NCBI RefSeq assembly: GCF_023887685.1
Contig: NZ_JAMWMR010000005.1
Coordinates: 62,001-126,000 of the forward strand
Reading direction: 5' to 3'
Source of the DNA: Streptomyces macrolidinus
GTDB taxonomy: Bacteria > Actinomycetota > Actinomycetes > Streptomycetales > Streptomycetaceae
Length of the DNA: 64,000 nucleotides
The notes under the pieces are model-generated. The model was not told the DNA's origin, made no database searches, and saw only the letters and a list, made by a program, of their open reading frames with translations. Below are positions 51,124 to 60,015 of this stretch, one piece after another; positions within the stretch are counted from its first letter, which is position 1, and each line of letters begins with the position of its first letter. The position numbers were made by a program, and so were the translations under genes.

Positions 51124-52266
51124 GTGAACACATTGGCCAAAATCGTCGACAAGGGTCCTGCTGCTTCGGGTAAGCGATGGACCGTCCGATACCGGGAGCC
51201 GGGCGGACGCACCGGGCGTCAGCGGGAGAAGTCGTTCTCCCGGAAGAAGGATGCGGTCGACTTCGCCACCAAGGTGGAAGGAGACAAGCGCGAGAACATC
51301 TACGTCGACCCCGACGCCGGCAAGGTGTCGCTACGCCTGTACGCGGACGACTGGCTCGCGAAGAAGACCGCGTCCGCCGGCACTCTCGAGTCGTACGAGC
51401 GCATCTTCCGCCTCCACGTAGTCCCCCACCTGGGGAGCAAGACGCTCTCGCAGGTCACCGCAGCGGACATCGAAGGTCTGTACGCACGTTGGCGCCGGGA
51501 GGGGGCGGCCCTCAATACCATCGAGTCCCGCCACATAGCCCTCTCCGCCTTGTTCTCCCATGCTGTACGTCACAGGCGGATCCCCGGGAATCCAGTGGCA
51601 CAGGCCGAGAAACTGGAGAACCCTGTCATCCCTGTCGACGATAGGAATCTCCCCAGCTTTGAGGAGATAACCGCCATCGCCAAGGCGATCGGCCCTCGAC
51701 TGTCTCCGGCGATATGGCTCATGACGTGCTGCGGACTTCGGATAGGGGAATCTCTGGGAGTCTTCCCAGAAGACATACATGACGGCATCTTGAGGATTCG
51801 GAGGCAGGTGATTCGCTATAAAGACGCCTCCGGCAGGTACACGCCGAAATATGCCCCGTTGAAGCATCGGAAGGAAGGCGAGTGGCGCGATATACCCGTA
51901 CCGGCTTCCCTCGAACCGTTCGTCGATCGACTGCCGATCCGCAACGCAAACGGCGGATTGCCGTACCCCGATCTCTTGCGCAAGTCGTGGGATCGCGCCA
52001 TCAGGCGGCTCGGCCTACCTGAATACAATCCGCACGACTTGCGACACAAATGGACCACCGTGACCCTGACGAGCGGTGTATCCATCCACGAGGTGTCTCG
52101 CTGGCTCGGACATCGCTCGATCAAGGTCACGGTGGACCGGTACGGCCACCTCACGCAGGACGGTCAGGAACGCTGCCGCCAGGTCGTCGAGACGGCCGTG
52201 AGGCCGCACATGCTCACACCAGGCCGAGCGACCGCAGCGCGCGGTGCTGGTTCGGTGCTGGATTAG
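51124..52266 (+). CDS. tyrosine integrase of the conjugative element
   Basis: 380 aa. N-terminal arm-binding region (RWTVRYREPGGRTGRQREKSF), SAM-like core-binding domain (about 70-165), and catalytic residues R206 (CCGLRIGES), Lys in LKHRKEGEWRDIP, H304-x-x-R307, H330 and Y340. Its 3' end overlaps, tail to tail, the C39 peptidase gene by 53 bp, placing the attachment site there. The start could be GTG 51124 or TTG 51133. No excisionase gene is seen beside it. Confidence 0.9.
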   Translation: MNTLAKIVDKGPAASGKRWTVRYREPGGRTGRQREKSFSRKKDAVDFATKVEGDKRENIYVDPDAGKVSLRLYADDWLAKKTASAGTLESYERIFRLHVVPHLGSKTLSQVTAADIEGLYARWRREGAALNTIESRHIALSALFSHAVRHRRIPGNPVAQAEKLENPVIPVDDRNLPSFEEITAIAKAIGPRLSPAIWLMTCCGLRIGESLGVFPEDIHDGILRIRRQVIRYKDASGRYTPKYAPLKHRKEGEWRDIPVPASLEPFVDRLPIRNANGGLPYPDLLRKSWDRAIRRLGLPEYNPHDLRHKWTTVTLTSGVSIHEVSRWLGHRSIKVTVDRYGHLTQDGQERCRQVVETAVRPHMLTPGRATAARGAGSVLD

Positions 52267-52270
52267 TGGG
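52200..52270. other. probable attR region at the C39 peptidase 3' end
   Basis: The stop of the peptidase gene (52214) lies within the last codons of the integrase gene, so element and chromosome join in this short stretch. The last 15 or so codons of the peptidase (after the conserved CYIYWP) may be replaced by element sequence at integration. The crossover core cannot be fixed without the other end or an empty site. Confidence 0.5.
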
Positions 52271-53590
52271 CCAGTAGATGTAGCAGACACCCCCCGAACC
52301 GCTTCTGACCTTGCCGTTTGCGTCGTACCGCTTGGTGCGCAGCCAGATGTTCTCCCATTCGCGACGGCGGTAGACACGGCGCACCGCCTCGTCGCCGGGC
52401 GAGGCCGGGTCGTTGGCGATCACATCGCCCTCGGGGGTGAAGCCGATCACGGTCATCAGATGGCCCGAGGTGCCGTACCCGGCGCCCGTCAGCTCCTCCT
52501 TCAGGAACGACTGGGACGTTATGGCCGGGATGCCCGCCGCGATCAGCGTCTCCAGGTCGGTGAGCGAGGACAGCCGCGTGACCACGCCCTGGAGGTCCTC
52601 GAAGGTCGCCGCGTAGGCCGCGTTGAACGGCCAGTTGCCGCAGCCCTCGTACTGGTAGTCGTAGGTGAAGCGGGCCGCGTGGCAGACCTGCGGGTCGGCG
52701 TACGAGGGGTCGACCCAGGACAGTTGCTCGGGGGTGAGCTTCCGGCCCCAGTACTCGACGATCATCTGCGAGGAGGTGGGGCTGCACCAGGCCTCGCCGC
52801 CGTTGTCGTACTCCGGGTACTGGCCCTTGTGGATCTCCTGCGAGTAGCGCGGGACGGTCAGCTCGCGGGCGAGGCCGGGGGTGGAGGCCGGGACGGTGAA
52901 GCGGTCGGGGATGTCGGAGCCCATGGCGCCGAGCCGCCACACGGTCGGCGTGCGCTGGGTGCCGGGCTTGCGGTAGAGGGTCAGGCGCAGGTGGTACGAG
53001 ACCAGGCGCAGGCCCGAGGCGGCGTCGGCGATGGCGAAGGTGTCGGTCCAGACATTGCTCTTGCCGTCGGACTGACCGTCGACCGAGGTCCGCCGGATGT
53101 CCTGGTCACCGGCCGCCCAGCGGCCCATCACGTACCAGGGCGTGTCCGTCCCGTCGGAGTAGGTGCCCTTCAGCTCCACCTGGATCCAGGTGCCCGCCGG
53201 GGTGTCGGCGTTCCAGGACGCGATGACCTCGGTGGCGGGGACGGCGAGGCGGTGCGCCGGGGCCGTCCAGGTGGCGTACTCCCAGGTGGCGGTCCTGCCG
53301 GTGTGCGGATCGGTGTAGTCGACACGGCCGGCCGGGGTGGCGATCACCACGCCGGGGCGGCGGCCGGACACGGCGCGGACACCGTGCGCGGTGCCGGAAC
53401 GCCAGTCGGGGTACGAGGTCCAGGCGCGGTTGTCCACGAGGCTCGGGGCTGCTTTCGTCGACCGGGCGGCCGAGGAGGCCGCGGTAGCCGAGGAGGCCGC
53501 GGCGGCCGGGCCCGCGGCGCCGGCCACGGTGGCCGCGGCGACCGCCGCGGCGAGGACGGTTCTGCGGGACGGCTCTGAAGCTCTGGTCAT
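52214..53590 (-). CDS. secreted C39-like cysteine peptidase
   Basis: 458 aa. A twin-arginine signal (SRRTVLAAAVAAATVAG) opens the protein, then a beta-rich domain and a C39-like peptidase domain with Cys in GGEAWCSPTSSQ, His in SGHLMTVIGF and Asn-Asp in VIANDPAS. It is conserved in Streptomyces next to the uridine kinase gene. The ATG at 53590 places the signal at the N-terminus. Its last residues overlap the integrase, so the C-terminal tail differs from a clean chromosome. Confidence 0.82.
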   Translation of the reverse strand: MTRASEPSRRTVLAAAVAAATVAGAAGPAAAASSATAASSAARSTKAAPSLVDNRAWTSYPDWRSGTAHGVRAVSGRRPGVVIATPAGRVDYTDPHTGRTATWEYATWTAPAHRLAVPATEVIASWNADTPAGTWIQVELKGTYSDGTDTPWYVMGRWAAGDQDIRRTSVDGQSDGKSNVWTDTFAIADAASGLRLVSYHLRLTLYRKPGTQRTPTVWRLGAMGSDIPDRFTVPASTPGLARELTVPRYSQEIHKGQYPEYDNGGEAWCSPTSSQMIVEYWGRKLTPEQLSWVDPSYADPQVCHAARFTYDYQYEGCGNWPFNAAYAATFEDLQGVVTRLSSLTDLETLIAAGIPAITSQSFLKEELTGAGYGTSGHLMTVIGFTPEGDVIANDPASPGDEAVRRVYRRREWENIWLRTKRYDANGKVRSGSGGVCYIYWPTNPAPNQHRALRSLGLV

Positions 53591-53727
53591 CGGTGGTGAC
53601 CCCCAGGTATCCGGAAGCGGCGGCTCAGACGTCACGGTGTCCGCCAACTATGGCCGCTGTACCGGGACTTCTGCCAGCACTTCGTCGCCCGGCGCGTCCA
53701 CCAATATTGGTCGAGACCACTGACCAC

Positions 53728-54417
53728 GTGTCCTTTCCGACCGCGTACCCTTTCCATGAGACTCGCGCCCGTCCCCCTCTCCCCCAGGACATCACCATCC
53801 ACCACCTCGCGTCCCATCTGCGGCATCTGCCCCCGTCGTGCGGCCCGGTCCGCCTCGTCGGGGTCGACGGGCACGCCGGGTCCGGGAAGTCCACGTTCGC
53901 CGGGCGGTCGGCGGCGGCGCTCGGCGGCGCGCCCGTGCTGCGTCTCGACGACATCGCCACCCACGAGGAGCTGTTCGCCTGGACGGAGCGGCTGCTGCGC
54001 GAGGTGATCGAGCCCCTCGGGCGCGGCGAGACCGCGCACTACCGCCCCTACGACTGGCGCACCCGGCGCTTCGGCACCGCCCGCGCGCTCGCGCCCGCTC
54101 CCGTGCTCCTGATCGAGGGGGTCGGCGCCGGCCGCCGGGCCCTGCGGCCCTATCTGGCACGGCTGTTGTGGATGGACCTGCCGCGCGAGGAGGCCTGGCG
54201 GCGCGGCCGGGACCGCGACGGCGAGGAGCAACGCGCCTTCTGGGACGGCTGGGTCGAGGCGGAGCGCGCGCACTTCGCCGAGGATCCGTCCCGGCCCTTC
54301 GCCGACCTTCTGGTACGCCAGGGACCCATGGGGTACGAGGTGCTGCCGGGGCCTGCCGGGACGGTTGATCCGAACCAGGATTTCACTCACCGTGACGGAT
54401 CATCGGCGGTGTGCTGA
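53728..54417 (+). CDS. uridine kinase-like P-loop NTPase
   Basis: 229 aa. Walker A GHAGSGKST near residue 46, LRLDDIATHEELFAWT, then a hydrophobic LLIEGVGAGRRAL and a helical lid (EEAWRRGRDRDG), the uridine kinase/phosphoribulokinase layout. The nucleoside substrate is unproven. GTG 53728 is the most probable start; the region upstream (to 53593) is open but overlaps the divergent peptidase's promoter. Chromosomal gene found in this position in Streptomyces. Confidence 0.75.
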   Translation: MSFPTAYPFHETRARPPLPQDITIHHLASHLRHLPPSCGPVRLVGVDGHAGSGKSTFAGRSAAALGGAPVLRLDDIATHEELFAWTERLLREVIEPLGRGETAHYRPYDWRTRRFGTARALAPAPVLLIEGVGAGRRALRPYLARLLWMDLPREEAWRRGRDRDGEEQRAFWDGWVEAERAHFAEDPSRPFADLLVRQGPMGYEVLPGPAGTVDPNQDFTHRDGSSAVC

Positions 54418-54849
54418 ACGTGTGAAGACCCTTGCGGGGGAACTTCCTTGAGTACTTCAACTCCGCTTGACCCAGGGGCCGTACAGGACTTACGTTCTCA
54501 ATGTGCGGTTTCTGAAGCCGCCCACAGACACGAAGCCCCCGGTTGTTCCCCCGTGATCGGGGGCTTCGTTCTGCTCAAGTCGCCTTCCACGGGCGCCGAC
54601 CGGCCTGATTCGTTCACCCTCGGTCACCACACGCCGCGCGCGCCGCCCGCCCCGCTCTCGCCGATCAGCCCGTGCCGCACCCTACGGCGCACCCCTCTCC
54701 CGCAGGTACGATGCCTCTCGGTGCGGCCTTCGGACGACTGCTCTGCGCACCGTAGCAACTCCGTTCCACGGCACGGCGGTTCGAACATTCCGGTCGGCGG
54801 GTGAGGACCCGGCGGTGAACCAACGGGGTCACGGTTTGTGGGGGACGTG
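54418..54849 (+). ncRNA. 430 bp intergenic region with a possible small RNA
   Basis: A TTGACC-18 bp-TACGTT promoter-like pair lies at about 54468-54497, and a perfect 12-bp hairpin terminator (54530-54541 and 54558-54569) follows about 35 bp later. Together they could make an RNA of about 70-75 nt. No tRNA fold or ORF is seen. The remainder up to the AAA gene (54850) shows no feature. The RNA is speculative. Confidence 0.35.
54530..54569 (+). terminator. strong intrinsic terminator
   Basis: Arms 54530-54541 (ACGAAGCCCCCG) and 54558-54569 pair without mismatch, 16-nt loop, followed by TCTGCTC. It ends either the uridine kinase-like transcript or the small RNA proposed above. Confidence 0.8.
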
Positions 54850-56715
54850 ATGGACTTCGGCACGCAGGGCCCCGAGGCCCCGGCCGACCTCGCCTGGCTG
54901 CGAGGGGTCGACGCCTACACGATGGGCGCCTATCCGCAGGCGGAGGAGGAGTTCCGCGCGGCGGTCCGGCTGGATCCCGGGATGGCCGACGGCTGGCTCG
55001 GACTGCACGCGCTGCGCGTGGACACGACGACCGCGCTGCTGCGGATGTTCCGCCACCGCGACCGCTTCGGGGAGCAGCGCGCCCGCCATCGGCGCGCCTT
55101 CAACTCCTGGTACTGGCTGGGCTGGTGGGTGCAGCCGGTGCTGGAGAGCCCGCGCGATCTGCTGCTTGCCCACGCCTCGCACTGGCTGGACGGCCGCCAT
55201 GTCCCCGAACTGGACCGGGCGCTCGCCGGACTGCCGCCCGTGGACACCGACCCCCAGGTCCGCTTCCTGCACGCCTGCCGAGCCTATCTGGTCAAGGACT
55301 GGGAGCAGTTGGTCCGGCACACCGACCCGCTGGTCGACGACACCCTGCTGGGCATCGAGGTCGGGCTGTTCGGCGGGATGGCCCGGGTCCGCCTCGAGAT
55401 GTACGGGCAGGCCGAGCCGCTGCTCTCCGCCGCCCTGATGCGCTGCCGCAGCGAACAGCCCCAACGCAAGGAACTGCGCTACTGGTTGGCGCGCGCCCAC
55501 GAGGGCACGGGCCGCTCGGCCGCCGCCCTGCCCCTCTACCGTGCGGTGCACCGCGTCGACCCGGCGTTCATGGACACCTCCGCACGGCTCGCGGCGATCG
55601 CCGAGGGCGACGGGTACGACGAGTCCGCCGACCTCACGGCAATGGCGTTCGCCGGTGGCGGGGACGTCCTGGACGGGCCCGACGGTCTCGATCCGCTCTT
55701 CGGCTCCGAGGGGCGGGAGGTGAAGCTCTCCGAGCCCGAACCCGAGCCACCGCCGCCGGGCGCGCTGCCCGCGCAGAGCGACGCCGTGCGCGCGAAGGAC
55801 GTACCACCGGCGCAGCCCCTGCCCGCCGGGCCGACCGACGCGGCCCTGCTGGAGGAGGCGCTGGCCGAGCTGGAGCGCATGGTCGGCCTGGAGCCGGTGA
55901 AGCGCCAAGTCCGGGCGCTGTCGGCCCAGTTGAACATGGCGCGGCTGCGGGCGGAGCAGGGGCTGCCCGTGCAGCCGCCCAAGCGCCACTTCGTCTTCTC
56001 GGGCCCCTCAGGCACCGGCAAGACCACGGTGGCGCGCATTCTGGGCCGGGTCTTCTACGCACTCGGCCTGCTCGGCGGCGACCATCTCGTGGAGGCCCAA
56101 CGGGCCGATCTGGTCGGCGAGTACCTGGGGCAGACCGCGGTGAAGGCCAACGAGCTGATCGACTCGGCGATCGGCGGTGTGCTGTTCGTGGACGAGGCCT
56201 ACTCGCTGTCCAACTCCGGCTACGGCAAGGGCGACGCGTACGGCGACGAGGCCCTCCAGGTGCTGCTGAAGCGGGCGGAGGACAACCGCGACCATCTGGT
56301 GGTGATCCTCGCGGGCTACCCCGAGGGGATGGACCGGCTGCTGGCCGCCAACCCCGGGCTGTCCTCGCGCTTCACCACCCGGGTCGACTTCCCCTCGTAC
56401 CGCCCGCTGGAACTGACCTCGATCGGCGAGGTGCTGGCGGCGGAGAACGGGGACGTCTGGGACGAGGAGGCCCTGGAGGAGCTGCGCTCGATCGCCGGGC
56501 ATGTGGTGGACCAGGGCTGGATCGACGAGCTGGGCAACGGGCGGTTCCTGCGGACGCTGTACGAGAAGAGCTGCGCGTACCGGGATCTGCGGCTGACGGG
56601 GTATCCCCACACGCCGTCCCGGGACGACCTGTCGACACTGCGGCTGCCGGATCTGATGCAGGCGTACGGCGAGGTGCTCTCGGGGCGCGGGCCGCAGGAT
56701 CCGCCGGGCTGGTGA
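54850..56715 (+). CDS. AAA+ ATPase, EccA/CbbX-like, with TPR N-terminus
   Basis: 621 aa. The N-terminal 260 residues are TPR-like helices (from AYPQAEEEFRAAVRLDPG). An acidic Pro-rich linker leads to a CbbX/EccA-type AAA domain with Walker A FSGPSGTGKTTVA, the pore motif near GEYLGQTA, and Walker B GGVLFVDEAYSL. EccA proteins belong to ESX secretion systems, but no other ESX gene is in the window. ATG 54850 follows GGGGGA; conserved Streptomyces gene. Confidence 0.82.
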   Translation: MDFGTQGPEAPADLAWLRGVDAYTMGAYPQAEEEFRAAVRLDPGMADGWLGLHALRVDTTTALLRMFRHRDRFGEQRARHRRAFNSWYWLGWWVQPVLESPRDLLLAHASHWLDGRHVPELDRALAGLPPVDTDPQVRFLHACRAYLVKDWEQLVRHTDPLVDDTLLGIEVGLFGGMARVRLEMYGQAEPLLSAALMRCRSEQPQRKELRYWLARAHEGTGRSAAALPLYRAVHRVDPAFMDTSARLAAIAEGDGYDESADLTAMAFAGGGDVLDGPDGLDPLFGSEGREVKLSEPEPEPPPPGALPAQSDAVRAKDVPPAQPLPAGPTDAALLEEALAELERMVGLEPVKRQVRALSAQLNMARLRAEQGLPVQPPKRHFVFSGPSGTGKTTVARILGRVFYALGLLGGDHLVEAQRADLVGEYLGQTAVKANELIDSAIGGVLFVDEAYSLSNSGYGKGDAYGDEALQVLLKRAEDNRDHLVVILAGYPEGMDRLLAANPGLSSRFTTRVDFPSYRPLELTSIGEVLAAENGDVWDEEALEELRSIAGHVVDQGWIDELGNGRFLRTLYEKSCAYRDLRLTGYPHTPSRDDLSTLRLPDLMQAYGEVLSGRGPQDPPGW

Positions 56716-56731
56716 GCGCTCCGTAGGACGT

Positions 56732-56763
56732 CGTAAGACGCCGTGAGACGCCGTGAGACGCCG
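56732..56763 (+). repeat. three 10-bp tandem repeats
   Basis: GTAAGACGCC-GTGAGACGCC-GTGAGACGCC between the AAA gene and the terminator at 56764. Probably incidental; no function assigned. Confidence 0.5.
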
Positions 56764-56803
56764 CGGGGTCCTCCGCGCCTGCGGTGAGGCGCGGAGGACC
56801 CCG
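56764..56803. terminator. bidirectional terminator between AAA and CBS genes
   Basis: Perfect 16-bp stem (56764-56779 and 56788-56803) with an 8-nt loop, between convergent genes. Confidence 0.85.
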
Positions 56804-56841
56804 GTCGGTCAACCGATCGATCGACCAGCCGAATCAGCCGG

Positions 56842-57960
56842 TCAGCTCGGTACCGGTGCTTCCTTCGGTTCCTGCTGCGCGGGCTGCTGCGGTTGCCCCG
56901 GCTGTTCCGGCTGCTCCGGCATCCGCGGCTGCGGCGGGACCTCCCTGTGGGCCGGGTCGCTGACCTCGCCGACCAGGAGTTCCAGTACGTCCTCCAGGGC
57001 GACCAAGCCGAGCACCCGCCCGGAGGCGTCCGCGACCTGCGCCAGATGGGTGGCCGCCCGGCGCATCACGGTCAGCGCGTCGTCCGCCGGCATCTCGGCG
57101 GAGAGCGTGGTCATCGGCCACCACAACTGCGGCGGCACCGCCCGCTCGGAGTCCTCCATGTCGAGGACGTCCTTCACATGGAGGTAGCCCTTGAAGGCTC
57201 CGTTCGGGGCGACCACGGGGAACCGGGAGTACCCGGTGCGCGCGGTGAGCGCCACCACCTGGGCGGGGGTCACCGTGGGATCCACCGTCACCAGCAGATC
57301 CCGGTCCAGCAGGACGTCCGTCACCGGGCGCGAGCCCAGCTCCAGCGCGTCCTCCAGCCGCTCCTGCTCCTCGGGGTCGAGCAGCCCCGCCTGGCCGGAG
57401 TCCTCCACCAGTCGGTTGAGCTGTTCGCTGGTGAAGACCGCCTCGACCTCGTCCTTCGGCTCCACCCGGAACAGCTTGAGGACCACCCGGGCGCAGGCGC
57501 TCAGCGCGACCGTCACCGGCCGGCACAGCCGCGCGAACGCCACAAGGCCCGGGCTCAGCCACAGGGAGACCTTCTCCGGCGCCGCCATCGCCAGGTTCTT
57601 CGGCACCATCTCGCCGATCACCAGATGGAAGAACACGACCGCGGCGAGCGCGATCACGTACCCGAGCGGGTGAACCATCTTGTCGGGGACGCGCGCGGCG
57701 GCGAACAGCGGCTCCAGCAGGTGCGCCACGGTCGGCTCGGCGACCGCGCCCAGTGTCAGGGAGCACACGGTGATGCCGAACTGGGCGGCGGCCATCATCT
57801 GCGGCAGCCGCTCCAGGCCGTAGAGCACCTGCCGCGCTCGCGCGGTCCCGAGGGGCTCGATCTGGCTGCGGCGTACGGACACGAGCGCGAACTCGGCGCC
57901 GACGAAGAATCCGTTGACGAGCACCAGCAGCGCGGCGAACAGGAGTTGCAAGAGGCTCAT
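56842..57960 (-). CDS. CNNM/hemolysin-C-like CBS domain membrane protein
   Basis: 372 aa. Membrane domain (DUF21) in the first 150 residues (LLVLVNGFFVGAEFALVSVRRSQ, VIGEMVPKN), then two CBS domains (about 200-320) and a short Pro/Gln/Glu-rich tail. Members of this family move or sense Mg2+ or similar ions. The ATG at 57960 overlaps the stop of the upstream paralogue (57957). The family's C-terminal CorC_HlyC domain is absent here, which is one difference from the partner. Confidence 0.85.
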   Translation of the reverse strand: MSLLQLLFAALLVLVNGFFVGAEFALVSVRRSQIEPLGTARARQVLYGLERLPQMMAAAQFGITVCSLTLGAVAEPTVAHLLEPLFAAARVPDKMVHPLGYVIALAAVVFFHLVIGEMVPKNLAMAAPEKVSLWLSPGLVAFARLCRPVTVALSACARVVLKLFRVEPKDEVEAVFTSEQLNRLVEDSGQAGLLDPEEQERLEDALELGSRPVTDVLLDRDLLVTVDPTVTPAQVVALTARTGYSRFPVVAPNGAFKGYLHVKDVLDMEDSERAVPPQLWWPMTTLSAEMPADDALTVMRRAATHLAQVADASGRVLGLVALEDVLELLVGEVSDPAHREVPPQPRMPEQPEQPGQPQQPAQQEPKEAPVPS

Positions 57961-59294
57961 CGGGCCGCCTCCACGGCCGGTGCGGTGATCTCCGCGAGCT
58001 TGACGAGCCTGACCCGCTCGGCGCGGTAGTGCCCGACCTCGTACACCGTGAGGCGCCAGCCGGGCAGTTCGACGCGGTCCCCGCGGGCGGGGATCCGGCC
58101 GAGCAGATCGGCGACGAGTCCGGCCACGGTCTCGTACGGGCCTTCCGGGACGTCCAGGCCTATGCGGCGCAGGATGTCGACCCGGCAACTGCCGTCGGCG
58201 TCCCACGCGGGCCGCCCGTCCTCGGGCGGCGCGACGGCGAGTTCGGGCAGGTCGAGACCGTCGTGCTCGTCGCGCACCTCGCCCACCAGTTCCTCGACGA
58301 TGTCCTCCAGGGTGACGACGCCCGCGGTGCCGCCGTACTCGTCGACGACGACGGCGATGGGCTGCTCGCTGCGCAGCCGCTCCAGCAAGGGCTGCACGGG
58401 CAGGGTCTCCGGGACGAGCAGCGGTGCCTGGGCGATCCGGACGACGGGGGTGCGCAGGCGTTCCTGCGAGGGCACCGCGAGGGCGTTCTTGAGGTACACC
58501 ATGCCGATCACTTCGTCGATCTTCTCCCGGTAGACGGGGAAGCGGGACAGACCGGTGGCGCGGGTGAGGTTGACCACGTCCTCCGCGGTGGCGGAGGACT
58601 GGAGCGCGCTCACCTTCACGCGCGGGGTCATCACATGCTGGGCGGTCAGCTCGGCCAGGGACAGCGTGCGGACGAACAGGTCGGCCGTGTCCTGCTCCAG
58701 CGCTCCGGCCCGTGCCGAGTGCCGGGCGAGCGAGACCAGTTCGCCGGGGGTGCGGGCGGAGGCGAGTTCCTCGGCGGGCTCCACGCCCAGGGCGCGCACC
58801 AGCCGGTCGGCGACCGCGTTGAGCGCCGCGATCACGGGCCGGAACAGGCGCGCGAACAGGTGCTGCGGCCCCGCGACGAAGCGGGCCACCTGGAGGGGCC
58901 GGGACACCGCCCAGTTCTTGGGCACGAGTTCACCGATCACCATCTGGGCGGCCGACGCGAACAGCATGCCGACGACGACGGCGAGGCCCGAGACGGCGCC
59001 CTCGGGGACGCCGATCGCGAGGAAGGGTCCGCGCAGCAGGCCTTCGAGCGCCGGTTCGGCGAGCATGCCGACGACCAGTGAGGTGATGGTGATGCCGAGC
59101 TGGGTGCCGGAGAGCTGGAAGGACAGCTCCTTGAGCGAGGCGACGACCGTACGGGCCCGTCGGTCGCCCGCGGCGGCGGCCTTCTCGGCGTCGGCCCGCT
59201 CGACCGTGATGAGTCCGAACTCGGCCGCGACGAAGAAGCCGTTGGCCAGGATCAGCAGGAACGCTGCACCGAGGAGCAGCAAGAGGGTGGTCAT
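57957..59294 (-). CDS. CNNM/hemolysin-C-like CBS protein with CorC domain
   Basis: 445 aa. DUF21 membrane domain (ANGFFVAAEFGLITVERADAE, VIGELVPKN), two CBS domains (MTPRVKVSALQSSATAE..., VVDEYGGTAGVVTLED) and the C-terminal CorC_HlyC domain (GSCRVDILRRIGLDVPEG). It is translated ahead of the shorter paralogue, so the two may form a heteromer for divalent-cation efflux. The 240 bp upstream holds their promoter; I see nothing else there. Confidence 0.87.
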   Translation of the reverse strand: MTTLLLLLGAAFLLILANGFFVAAEFGLITVERADAEKAAAAGDRRARTVVASLKELSFQLSGTQLGITITSLVVGMLAEPALEGLLRGPFLAIGVPEGAVSGLAVVVGMLFASAAQMVIGELVPKNWAVSRPLQVARFVAGPQHLFARLFRPVIAALNAVADRLVRALGVEPAEELASARTPGELVSLARHSARAGALEQDTADLFVRTLSLAELTAQHVMTPRVKVSALQSSATAEDVVNLTRATGLSRFPVYREKIDEVIGMVYLKNALAVPSQERLRTPVVRIAQAPLLVPETLPVQPLLERLRSEQPIAVVVDEYGGTAGVVTLEDIVEELVGEVRDEHDGLDLPELAVAPPEDGRPAWDADGSCRVDILRRIGLDVPEGPYETVAGLVADLLGRIPARGDRVELPGWRLTVYEVGHYRAERVRLVKLAEITAPAVEAAR

Positions 59295-59537
59295 GATGCC
59301 GCCGCCTCCGCGTGATCGCGGACCGCTGCCGGTGAGGGCAGCGGGTCCGCGGTATGTCGGCAGGGGGCGGCGCAGGTACTACAGGACGATCCGTCCATCG
59401 CCGGAGGGAGTCACTCCTCGGGTAGCAGGAACCCCTGAGCACCGGGCGGAGCAGCAGGGGTGGAGGCCCAACGGAGGTGCCTCCTTCTCCAGATTAATCA
59501 AGACATCGGGATGTGCGGCAGGGTGGACGGCCCTGAG

Positions 59538-59993
59538 TCATCCCTGATGCCGCTCGGGCTCGGCCGTGGAGCGGGCCTCGGCCAGGTCACGGAGCGCGCG
59601 GGCGTCCTGTATGGCGCGCTGCTTGGCGATGCCCGGCTGGATGCCCAGGGCGGGCAGGCTGGTGCCGTCGCTGAGGTTGAGGAACACCCAGGGGTCACCC
59701 GGACGCAGGTTCACCTGGATGATCTCCGCCCAGTCCAGACGGCGGTGGCTGGTGATGTTCACCACGGTGACCCCGCTCTCGTCGGCGACGACCTTGGGCC
59801 GGGCCAGCAGGAGCAGCACAGCGGCGAAGAGGGCCGCCGTGAAGACGAAGCTGAGGCGCTCTCCGGCGCTGAGCCCCTCCAGCAGCATCGCGATGGTCGT
59901 GATGGACACGAACGTCGCGAGGCCGACGGTGAGGAGCACGACGCGGGTGCGTCCCGGCCGGAAGGTGACGGGGAGGCTGGGCAGATCGGGCAT
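59538..59993 (-). CDS. PH-like domain membrane protein
   Basis: 151 aa. Two hydrophobic helices (about 20-38 and 48-65) are followed by a bacterial PH-like domain: VVADESGVTVVNITSHRRLDWAEI, VNLRPGDPWVFLNLSDG. It precedes hisG's partner genes in Streptomyces chromosomes. The hisG stop is 22 bp upstream of its start, so it may be cotranscribed with the his genes. Role unknown. Confidence 0.82.
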   Translation of the reverse strand: MPDLPSLPVTFRPGRTRVVLLTVGLATFVSITTIAMLLEGLSAGERLSFVFTAALFAAVLLLLARPKVVADESGVTVVNITSHRRLDWAEIIQVNLRPGDPWVFLNLSDGTSLPALGIQPGIAKQRAIQDARALRDLAEARSTAEPERHQG

Positions 59994-60015
59994 CGGTACG
60001 GTCTCTCGGGAGCTC

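Noticed and set aside
54440..54600. tRNA in the region before the AAA gene
   Set aside because: No cloverleaf or T-loop sequence; the structure is a simple terminator hairpin.
56842..59294. Overlapping CBS membrane genes as a recent tandem duplication
   Set aside because: The two proteins differ widely and have different C-terminal domains; they are an old conserved pair in Streptomyces.
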